This document shows positions 7,773 through 15,061 of a DNA stretch of 64,000 nucleotides, one piece after another. Numbering within the stretch: the stretch's first letter is position 1; each line of letters starts with the position of its first letter. The stretch spans positions 125,755 through 189,754 of the forward strand of contig NZ_LMCQ01000012.1 in assembly GCF_001424835.1 (NCBI RefSeq). The letters are read 5' to 3'. Source of the DNA: Variovorax sp. Root318D1. Its GTDB lineage: Bacteria > Pseudomonadota > Gammaproteobacteria > Burkholderiales > Burkholderiaceae_C. The translations under genes and the position numbers were made by a program. The notes under the pieces are model-generated. The model was not told the origin of the DNA, did not search any database, and worked only from the letters and a program-made list of their open reading frames with translations.

Positions 7773-9005
7773 TCACCCGCGCAAAAGCTGCGTCACCGTG
7801 TGAATCAGGAGGCCCACCAAGCCGCCCACCAGCGTGCCGTTGATCCGGATGAACTGCAGGTCCCGCCCGATGTGGCGCTCCAGCTCGTCGGTCATCTCGC
7901 TCGCGTTCCATTCGCCGACGCGCTCCTCGATGTAGCGGCGGATGTCCTCGCGATAGCGCTCGATGGCCAGCGGCGCGGCCGCTTCGATCTGCTCGTTGAT
8001 CCAGTGGCGGATCGCCTCGTCGGCCTGCAGCCGCTGGCCCAGCGCGCCGGCCATCGATGCGATACGCCGGCCGATCGTCGAGTCGCCGCGGCCGAGATCG
8101 TCGTGCAGCCAGGCCAGGAGCTCGCCCCAGATGCTGTGCAGATAGTCGCCGAGGGCAGGGTGCGCCATCAGCTCGGCTCGGATCTGCTCGCCGCGCTGCT
8201 GGAACTCGGGGTCGAGCTTGAGCCGCACCACGAAGTCATCGACGAAGTGATCGAAGCGCTTGCGCATGGGGTGGTCGGGCTCGGCCGCCAGCTCGGCGAT
8301 GGTGCGGGCCACGGCCGCCACGATCTTGCGTGTCGCGAGCTTGGCCGCCACCTGGTCAAGGCCCACGTAGCGCAGAGTCTTGATCTCGCGCGCAATGGCT
8401 TCGGTGATATGCGACTGCACCTCTTCGCCTTCGAGCAGGCCAGCCACCTGCTGCAGCACGTCGTCCAGCAGCGCCTGGTGGCGCCCGCCGGCCGTGAGTG
8501 CGTCCAGCGCTTGGCCCATCAGGCGAGAGAGATCGATCTTCTCGAGGCCTGCCGCGGCGGCGCGTCCCATGAAGGCGCGCACGCGCTCGTCGTCGAATGC
8601 CGAGAGACCATAGCGCGCCGCCGCCACGCCCCATTCGCCGAGCTTCTCGCCGCTGGCCGGTCGCGCGAGCCAGTCGGCCAGCCGGCCGGCCGCATTGAAC
8701 TGCCGCAGCTTGGCAAGCACCTGCGCGGTGCTCAGGAAGTTGTTGCAGATGAAGCCGGCCAGCTTGGCGCCGATGCGGTCCTTGTTGCTCGGGATGATCG
8801 CGGTGTGCGGAATCGGCAGGCCGAGCGGGTGCCGGAACAGCGCCACCACCGCGAACCAATCGGCAATCGCTCCGACCATCGCGGCCTCGGCAAAGGCGGC
8901 CACGTAGCCCCAGGCGGGGTGCTGCCCATGCAGCGCGCTGGCCAGCGCATAGAGCAGCGCGGCGGCGCACAGCAGGCCGAGCGCAACGCGCTTCATGCGG
9001 TCCAA
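7773..9005 (-). CDS. DUF445 family membrane protein
   Basis: A protein of 410 residues with an N-terminal membrane segment (GLLCAAALLYALASAL) and the conserved block EAAMVGAIADWFAVVALFRH followed by LGLPIPHTAIIPSNKDRIG. This is the recognisable signature of the DUF445 (YjiN) family. The centre is long amphipathic helix, and the C-terminus has a second hydrophobic stretch (TLVGGLVGLLIHTVTQLL). The family function is unknown; it is an inner-membrane protein with a large soluble helical part. The start may be Met1 or Met4 (MDRMKRV). It ends 22 nt before the argE stop region on the same strand and is not obviously related to it. Confidence 0.8.
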   Translation of the reverse strand: MDRMKRVALGLLCAAALLYALASALHGQHPAWGYVAAFAEAAMVGAIADWFAVVALFRHPLGLPIPHTAIIPSNKDRIGAKLAGFICNNFLSTAQVLAKLRQFNAAGRLADWLARPASGEKLGEWGVAAARYGLSAFDDERVRAFMGRAAAAGLEKIDLSRLMGQALDALTAGGRHQALLDDVLQQVAGLLEGEEVQSHITEAIAREIKTLRYVGLDQVAAKLATRKIVAAVARTIAELAAEPDHPMRKRFDHFVDDFVVRLKLDPEFQQRGEQIRAELMAHPALGDYLHSIWGELLAWLHDDLGRGDSTIGRRIASMAGALGQRLQADEAIRHWINEQIEAAAPLAIERYREDIRRYIEERVGEWNASEMTDELERHIGRDLQFIRINGTLVGGLVGLLIHTVTQLLRG

Positions 9006-9027
9006 CGCGAACCCTTCGGCGCCGCCA

Positions 9028-10194
9028 TCAGCCGATCTTGGGGGTCGAGGCGAGGCGTTCCATGAACAGCTCGCAGCGCGCCAGTTGCTCGAGGCTCACG
9101 AACTCGTCGGGCTGGTGCGCCTGGTTGATGCTGCCCGGGCCGCACACCACGGTGGGGATGCCGGCGTTCTTGAACAGGCCCGCCTCCGTGCCGAAAGCCA
9201 CCAGCGTGGTGCGATCTTCGCCCGAGAGGCGCTGCGCGAGCTGCGTGACCGGATCGCCCGCCGCGCCGAGGAAGCTCGGAATCTCGCAGATGGTCTCGAA
9301 GCGGAAGCCCGCGTCGGGCGCCACTGTCTTCATCGACGCTTCGAGCCTGCCGGCATAGGAGACGACTTCGTCCTGCATCTTCTTGGCGTCGGCTGTCGGA
9401 AGGTCGCGGAATTCGTAACGGAACTCGGCATCGCGAGGCACCACGTTGTCGGCAATGCCGCCGTGGAACTGGCCCACGCTCGCGGTGCTGAAGGGCACGT
9501 CGAAGCCTTCGTAGCGCGGTTCGCTGCGCTCGAAGCCTTCGGCCATGTCGCGCACCTTGCCGACCACGCGTGCGGCCATCTCGATGGCATTGACCGAGTG
9601 CGGCGTGAGCGACGAATGCGCCTCCTTGCCGCGCACGCAGCAGCGGTAGCGGTACACGCCCTTGTGCGCGATGGCTGGCACCATGCTGGTGGGCTCGCCC
9701 ACGATGCAGGCAACGGGCTTGATGCCGGCGTCGCGCATGTCGGCGATGAGTTCCTTCACGCCGAAGCAGCCGATCTCTTCTTCATAGCTGAAGGCGAAGT
9801 GCACCGCGAAGGGCGAATCGCTTTCGAGAAAACGACTCGCATTGGACAGCGCGATCGCGATGAAGCTCTTCATGTCGGCCGAGCCGCGGCCGTAGAGGCG
9901 CTCATCCTTCACCGTGGCGGAGAGCGGATCGACGCTCCATTCCTGCCCGTCCCAGGGGACCGTGTCGGTGTGGCCCGAAATGATGACGCCGGCCGGCTTG
10001 CCTTCGCCGAGCGTGGCAAACAGGTTGGCCTTCGTTCTCTCGGCGTTGTAGGTGATGCGGCTCTTCACACCCAATGCGGCCAGGTGGCTTTGCGCAAGGT
10101 CGATCAGCTGCAGATTGCTGTTCGCGCTGACGGTGTTCATGCGCACCAGCGCCTGGGCGAGTGCGAGGCTTTGAGGGGAAAGCGTGTGGGGCAT
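9028..10194 (-). CDS. argE: Acetylornithine deacetylase
   Basis: A 388-residue M20-family metallopeptidase fold enzyme, predicted to hydrolyse N-acetylornithine to ornithine and acetate in arginine synthesis. The zinc-site motifs are clear: SGHTDTVPW (H75, D77), YGRGSADMKSF (D107) and FSYEEEIGCFG (E138-E140). The dimerisation-domain segment GKEAHSS and the C-terminal GPGSINQAHQPDEF, with the last metal-binding His, are present. Length fits ArgE (about 380-390). No strong ribosome binding site precedes the ATG at 10194. It is divergent from the GDPD gene, about 100 bp apart. Another N-acyl amino acid deacetylase is possible but the motif set matches ArgE well. Confidence 0.85.
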   Translation of the reverse strand: MPHTLSPQSLALAQALVRMNTVSANSNLQLIDLAQSHLAALGVKSRITYNAERTKANLFATLGEGKPAGVIISGHTDTVPWDGQEWSVDPLSATVKDERLYGRGSADMKSFIAIALSNASRFLESDSPFAVHFAFSYEEEIGCFGVKELIADMRDAGIKPVACIVGEPTSMVPAIAHKGVYRYRCCVRGKEAHSSLTPHSVNAIEMAARVVGKVRDMAEGFERSEPRYEGFDVPFSTASVGQFHGGIADNVVPRDAEFRYEFRDLPTADAKKMQDEVVSYAGRLEASMKTVAPDAGFRFETICEIPSFLGAAGDPVTQLAQRLSGEDRTTLVAFGTEAGLFKNAGIPTVVCGPGSINQAHQPDEFVSLEQLARCELFMERLASTPKIG

Positions 10195-10295
10195 GCAACA
10201 GATTGTCCAAGAAGTCGGCGCCCTGCGCCGATGCGCGCCCTGGCTGTCATGCGGAGCGAGTACCCTGCGCCTCTTTTGGATGGAGAAAAAAGACG

Positions 10296-11489
10296 ATGCG
10301 CACCCAACACTACGCCCTTGCCGCGACGGCCGCCCTCTGCCTTGCAGCCTGCGGCAGCACCGGCCCCGGTTCGTCGCAGAAGCTGCTGACGCTGGACGGC
10401 CAGCCGCCTCTGGTCATCGCGCACCGCGGCGCTTCGGGCGTGCTGCCGGAGCAGACGCTCGAGTCCTATGCGCGCGCCATCGAGCTCGGTGCCGACGTGA
10501 TCGAGATGGACCTTGTCTCCACCAAGGACGGCGTGCTCATCGCCCGCCACGATCCCAACCTGGCCATCAGCACCGACGTGGCCAAGCACCCCCGCTTCGC
10601 CTCGCGCAAGAAGACCATCAAGGTCGACGGCGAAACCCAGACCGGCTGGTTCAGCAACGACTTCACGCTGGCCGAGATCAAGACGCTGGGCGGCATTTCG
10701 ACCGACGCCGAGCGGCCGCAGGAATTCAACGGCAAGTTCAAGGTCGTGACCTTCCAGGAGATCATCGACTTCGCCAAGGCCAAGTCGAAGGAAAGCGGCC
10801 GCACCATCGCGATCTATCCCGAGACCAAGAACCCGACCTACTTCCGCGAGCTCGGCCTGCCGATGGAAGACAAGGTGGTCGCGGCCGTCAACGCCGCGGG
10901 CTGGAACAGCAAGACCGCGCCCATCTATGTGCAGTCTTTCGAGCCGGGCAGCCTCAAGTACATGAAGAGCAAGGGCCTCAATACCCGGCTCATCCAGCTG
11001 ATCGACGGCGACAGCGTCGACCTGAAGTCCGGCGCCGTGACCTTTGCAGTGCCGAGCGATCGCCCTTACGACTGGACCAAGGCCGGGGACAAGCGCAACT
11101 TCGACGCCATGGTCACCCCCGCGGGCCTGGCCGAAATCAAGACCTATGCAGATGGCATCGGCCCGTGGAAGCGCTACATCGTGAGCGTCAAGGGCACCAT
11201 CGGCGCCGACGGCAAACCGGTGGACGTCAACAAGGACGGCAAGATCAACGACGCCGACGCGACCTCCATCGCGCCCACCACGCTCGTTGCCGATGCGCAC
11301 AAGGCGGGGCTGTTCGTGCACCCGTTTACCTTCCGCAACGAGTCGCGACGCCTCGCGGCCGACTACGGCAACGCCGGCAAGAACGAATACGCGGTGTATT
11401 ACAAGCTGGGTGTTGACGGCGTGTTCACCGACTTCACCGACACCGCACTGGCCGCGCGCGCCGACTACCTGAAGAGCATCGGCCGCTGA
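10296..11489 (+). CDS. Glycerophosphodiester phosphodiesterase lipoprotein (GlpQ-like)
   Basis: A 397-residue exported lipoprotein. The signal ends in LAACGS with Cys19 as the lipidated residue. The GDPD domain starts at LVIAHRGASG (H43, R44), followed by EMDLVSTKDGVLIARHDPNL, which carries the metal and acid-base residues. It should cleave glycerophosphodiesters to glycerol-3-phosphate and an alcohol on the periplasmic side. Near the C-terminus, residues 310-321 (DVNKDGKINDAD) match a 12-residue EF-hand/dockerin-type calcium loop at positions 1, 3, 5, 6, 8 and 12. The start was chosen because the signal peptide begins there. It stands alone between divergent argE and the downstream M20 gene. 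Confidence 0.88.
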   Translation: MRTQHYALAATAALCLAACGSTGPGSSQKLLTLDGQPPLVIAHRGASGVLPEQTLESYARAIELGADVIEMDLVSTKDGVLIARHDPNLAISTDVAKHPRFASRKKTIKVDGETQTGWFSNDFTLAEIKTLGGISTDAERPQEFNGKFKVVTFQEIIDFAKAKSKESGRTIAIYPETKNPTYFRELGLPMEDKVVAAVNAAGWNSKTAPIYVQSFEPGSLKYMKSKGLNTRLIQLIDGDSVDLKSGAVTFAVPSDRPYDWTKAGDKRNFDAMVTPAGLAEIKTYADGIGPWKRYIVSVKGTIGADGKPVDVNKDGKINDADATSIAPTTLVADAHKAGLFVHPFTFRNESRRLAADYGNAGKNEYAVYYKLGVDGVFTDFTDTALAARADYLKSIGR

Positions 11490-11567
11490 CCGGGTTCTTG
11501 AACGCAGCCTGAGGGTTTGCCCGGCACAGTCTTTGCGGCGGTTTCCGCAAAGCCTAGACTGTGCCCC

Positions 11568-12770
11568 ATGAAACTCATCGATTCGCTCGTCACGCAGGCG
11601 GCCGGCATCGCCGCCGTCCGACGTGACCTCCACGCCCATCCCGAACTCTGCTTCCAGGAAGTCCGCACCGCCGATGTGGTGGCAGGCAAGCTCACGGAGT
11701 GGGGCATTCCCATCCACCGCGGCCTGGGCACCACCGGCGTGGTGGGCATCGTCAAGAACGGCACCAGCAACCGCGCCGTCGGCCTGCGTGCCGACATGGA
11801 CGCGCTGCCCGTCACCGAGCTCAACACCTTCGCCCACGCCAGCAAGCACCACGGCAAGATGCACGCTTGCGGGCACGACGGCCACACCGCCATGCTGCTG
11901 GCCGCGGCGCAGCACCTGGCCAAGAACCGCAATTTCGACGGCACGGTCTACCTGATCTTCCAGCCGGCCGAAGAGGGCGGCGGCGGCGCGCGCGAGATGA
12001 TCAAGGAAGGCCTCTTCGAGCAGTTCCCCATGGACGCCGTGTTCGGCATGCACAACTGGCCCGGCATGAAGGCCGGCCAGTTCGCGGTGAGCCCGGGTCC
12101 GGTCATGGCGTCGGGCAACAAGTTCTACATCAACGTCATGGGCAAGGGCGGCCACGCCGCGCTGCCGCAGACCGGCATCGACCCGGTGCCGATCGCCTGC
12201 GAGATCGTGCAGGCCTTCCAGACCATTGTCACGCGCAAGATGAAGCCGACCGACTCGGCCGTGATCTCGGTCACCACCATCCATGCGGGCGAAGCCAACA
12301 ACGTGATCCCGGACAACTGCGAGCTGACGGGCACGGTGCGCACCTTCTCCATTGAGGTGCTCGACCTGATTGAATCGCGCATGAAGAAGATTGCCGAGCA
12401 CATTTGCGCCGCGCACGACGCGACCTGCGACTTCCGCTTCGAGCGCTACTACCCGCCCACCATCAACACCGAGGCCGAGGCCAACTTTGCGCGCCGCGTG
12501 ATGGGTGCCATCGTCGGGCCGGAGAACGTGCTGCGGCAGGAAGCCGCCATGACCTCGGAAGACTTCGCCTTCATGCTGCAGGCCAAGCCCGGCGCTTACG
12601 CCTTCATCGGCAACGGCGACGGCTCGCACCGCGACGTGCACCACGGCGAAGGGCCGTGCACGCTGCACAACGCGAGCTATGACTTCAACGACGACCTGAT
12701 TCCCCTGGGCGCCACCTGCTGGGTGCAACTGGCCGAGCAGTTCCTGAAACCGGGGGGAGGCGCACCTTGA
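11568..12770 (+). CDS. M20 family amidohydrolase (hippurate hydrolase-like)
   Basis: A 400-residue metal-dependent amidohydrolase. Metal-binding motifs are HACGHDGHTA (C101, H103, H106), the PAEEGGGG acidic pair that follows, and HNWPGMKAG with a further His. The C-terminal TSEDFAFM is also conserved. Such enzymes remove acyl groups from amino acids (hippurate, N-acetyl amino acids) in the cytoplasm. The start MKLIDSLV is the usual family beginning. Its stop overlaps the TTG start of the next gene (a DUF2817 metallopeptidase), so the two are translated together and may act on the same amide or peptide substrate. The exact substrate is not readable. Confidence 0.85.
   Translation: MKLIDSLVTQAAGIAAVRRDLHAHPELCFQEVRTADVVAGKLTEWGIPIHRGLGTTGVVGIVKNGTSNRAVGLRADMDALPVTELNTFAHASKHHGKMHACGHDGHTAMLLAAAQHLAKNRNFDGTVYLIFQPAEEGGGGAREMIKEGLFEQFPMDAVFGMHNWPGMKAGQFAVSPGPVMASGNKFYINVMGKGGHAALPQTGIDPVPIACEIVQAFQTIVTRKMKPTDSAVISVTTIHAGEANNVIPDNCELTGTVRTFSIEVLDLIESRMKKIAEHICAAHDATCDFRFERYYPPTINTEAEANFARRVMGAIVGPENVLRQEAAMTSEDFAFMLQAKPGAYAFIGNGDGSHRDVHHGEGPCTLHNASYDFNDDLIPLGATCWVQLAEQFLKPGGGAP
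12751..12760 (+). promoter_or_regulatory. Strong Shine-Dalgarno for a TTG start
   Basis: The purine run CGGGGGGAGG, inside the last codons of the M20 gene, ends 6 nt before TTG at 12767. It is the reason for choosing this rare start, since no ATG follows closely in frame and the TTG overlaps the upstream TGA. Confidence 0.6.
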
Positions 12771-13861
12771 TCGGCATCGGCGAGGCGTTTGCGCCCCGCT
12801 ATGCGCAGGCGCGCCAGAAGTTCCTGCAGGCCTGCGTGAGCGCAGGCCTCACGGTCGAACCGCATGCGCACCCCGGCAAGGGGCAGGTCGGCGAAGAACT
12901 CTCGATGGACGTGGCGCTCGACGGCGCCGCCAATGCGGAACGCCTGCTGATCGTCTCCAGTGCCTGCCATGGTGTCGAAGGCCATTGCGGCAGCGGCGTG
13001 CAGGTGTTTGCCCTGCACGATGCCGAATGGCGCGAGAAAGCCAAGGCACAAGGTGTTGCGGTGCTCTATGTGCACGCGCTCAATCCGCACGGCTTTTCGT
13101 ACGGACGGCGCGTCACGCACGAAGGCGTCGACCTGAACCGCAATTTCGTCGATTTTTCGAAACCGCTTCCTGCCAACGAAGCCTACGCCAAGCTGCATTC
13201 GCTGCTGCTGCCTGACACCTGGCCGCCGACGCCGGACAACCAGGCGGCCTTGGAGAAGTGGATCGGCAAGCACGGGGTCGCCGCGTTCCAGGTCGCCGTG
13301 AGCGGTGGGCAATATCAATTCGACGACGGGCTGTTCTTCGGGGGCAAGACCGAGACGTGGGGCAACAAGACGCTGCGCGGCGTGCTGCGCCGCCATGCAG
13401 GCAGTGCCCGTCGGCTCGGCTGGATCGACCTGCACACCGGGCTCGGCCCGAACGGCATCGGCGAGCGCATCTTCGCCGGCCGGGACGACAAAGGAGCCTA
13501 TGCCCGCGCCAACGATTGGTGGGGCACGCCCGCGGCGCCGGTCACGTCGACCTACGACGGCTCCTCCACCTCGGCCCTGCTGTGCGGCCTGATGTGCGAA
13601 GCGGTGTACCAGGAGTGCCCTGCGGCCGAGTACACCGGCATTGCGCTCGAGTACGGCACGCTGCCGATGCTGGACGTGCTGAACGCCCTGCGCGCCGATC
13701 ACTGGCTGCACAAGCACCCCGAAGCACCGGCCGACTTGGCCGACGGCATCCGGGCGCGGATGCGCGAGGCCTTTTATACAGACACCGATGCCTGGCGCGG
13801 CCAGGTCGTCAGCCAGGCCCGCCAGGCCATGTTCCAGGCCGTAGACGGACTGGGCGGCTGA
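12767..13861 (+). CDS. DUF2817 family M14-like metallopeptidase
   Basis: A 364-residue protein of the DUF2817 group, related to M14 carboxypeptidases. Candidate zinc ligands are H68 and E71 in SACHGVEGHCGSG and H223 in IDLHTGLGPNG, the HxxE...H pattern of that clan. Other conserved blocks are LNPHGFSYGRRV with the following DLNRNFVDF, and TGIALEYGTLPM near the end. It probably hydrolyses a peptide or amide bond in the cytoplasm; no signal peptide is present. It starts with TTG overlapping the stop of the M20 amidohydrolase, so translation is coupled. The substrate is unknown. Confidence 0.8.
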   Translation: MIGIGEAFAPRYAQARQKFLQACVSAGLTVEPHAHPGKGQVGEELSMDVALDGAANAERLLIVSSACHGVEGHCGSGVQVFALHDAEWREKAKAQGVAVLYVHALNPHGFSYGRRVTHEGVDLNRNFVDFSKPLPANEAYAKLHSLLLPDTWPPTPDNQAALEKWIGKHGVAAFQVAVSGGQYQFDDGLFFGGKTETWGNKTLRGVLRRHAGSARRLGWIDLHTGLGPNGIGERIFAGRDDKGAYARANDWWGTPAAPVTSTYDGSSTSALLCGLMCEAVYQECPAAEYTGIALEYGTLPMLDVLNALRADHWLHKHPEAPADLADGIRARMREAFYTDTDAWRGQVVSQARQAMFQAVDGLGG

Positions 13862-13877
13862 CGCCGGAGCGGCTGGA

Positions 13878-15002
13878 TCAGGTCCTGACCCGGCCGTCGG
13901 CCGTGATCATCGACAGTTCGACGAACTTCGATGCCACGTGGTTCTTGGCCGAGAACGACACCTCGAAGCCCCCGAACTGCTGTCGGTCAATGCTCTCGAG
14001 CCCTGCGATGAGGCTGTCGCGCGTGGCCTTGCCCGGCGCGCGGCGCAGGCCTTCGGTCAGCACCTTGGCGGCCAGGTAGCCTTCCAGGCTCGAGAAATTG
14101 GCGCTGGCGCCGGCGCCCGCTTTTTTCACCGCGTCGCTGAACTCGCGCGTGATCGCATTGGCCGGGTTGTAGGGCGAAGGCACCACCTGCGTCACCATCA
14201 CGCCCGCACCATCCTTGCCCACTTCGTCGGCCAGCGCCTGGGTGCCCACGAAGGACACGTTGAAGAAGGTGCCGCCATAGCCCGCCTTGCGTGCCTGGCG
14301 AATGAAGGCCGCACATGCCTTGTAGGCGCCCACCTGGACGACCGCGTCAGGCTTGGCCGCCACGATGGTTTTCACCGCGGCCGCCACGTCGACCGAATTG
14401 CGCTCCACCGTGGCCAGCGCCAACGGCTTCAGGTCCTGCTGCGAGAGCGCCAGCGTCACACCGTCGAGCCCGGCCTTGCCGTACGCATCGTTCTGGTAGA
14501 AAACGGCGATCTTTTTCAGGTGGAGGTGGGTGAGCTGCTTCACGATGAGCGCGGTCTCGTCGTTGTACGAAGCGCGCAGGTGGAACACGTTCTTGTGGAA
14601 TGGCTCGCGCAGCGACATCGCGCCAGTGAACGGCGCAATGAAAGGCACTTTGTCTTTCACCGCCAGCGGCAGCGCCGCCAAGCTGGTGGGCGTACCGATG
14701 TAGCCGAAGAGCGCGAACACGTCCTCTTCAATGAGCTTCTGCGTGTTGGCCGCGCAGCGGTCGGGCTCGTAGCCGTCGTCCAGGTTCTTGATCACCACCT
14801 GGCGGCGGCCGGACTGCGCGTTGTACTGGTCCAGGAACAGCTTGGCGCCCTGGTGAAACTGAATCCCCAGCTGAGCGGCCGGCCCGGTGAAAGGTGCCGA
14901 CTGCCCCAGCACGAGTGGCGTCTCGCCCTGTGCCCTGGCCAGCTGGAAGCCGCCCAGCGCCGCCGCGCCAGTGGCCACTGAAAAATGTCTGCGATTCATC
15001 AT
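13878..15002 (-). CDS. Branched-chain amino acid-type ABC transporter substrate-binding protein (orphan)
   Basis: A 374-residue periplasmic-binding protein of the LivK/type I fold (Peripla_BP_6). It starts MMNRRHFSVATGAAALGG, and the RRxF followed by a weakly hydrophobic stretch looks like a Tat signal, ending near LARAQG. The mature part begins with the typical LVLGQSAPFTGPAAQLG and has FGYIGTPTSLAALP and IAPFTGAMSLREPF. AGAGG lies about 8 nt before the start; Met1 or Met2 is possible. No permease or ATPase gene is next to it, so it may serve a transporter elsewhere or act as a sensor. It is divergent from the molybdopterin oxidoreductase, about 60 bp away. The ligand is unknown. Confidence 0.85.
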   Translation of the reverse strand: MMNRRHFSVATGAAALGGFQLARAQGETPLVLGQSAPFTGPAAQLGIQFHQGAKLFLDQYNAQSGRRQVVIKNLDDGYEPDRCAANTQKLIEEDVFALFGYIGTPTSLAALPLAVKDKVPFIAPFTGAMSLREPFHKNVFHLRASYNDETALIVKQLTHLHLKKIAVFYQNDAYGKAGLDGVTLALSQQDLKPLALATVERNSVDVAAAVKTIVAAKPDAVVQVGAYKACAAFIRQARKAGYGGTFFNVSFVGTQALADEVGKDGAGVMVTQVVPSPYNPANAITREFSDAVKKAGAGASANFSSLEGYLAAKVLTEGLRRAPGKATRDSLIAGLESIDRQQFGGFEVSFSAKNHVASKFVELSMITADGRVRT

Positions 15003-15061
15003 GGTGAAAACCTCTTTTGCGCGCTGCGCGCGCCAAACCTGGAAAACTTTAGACTTGCCGG

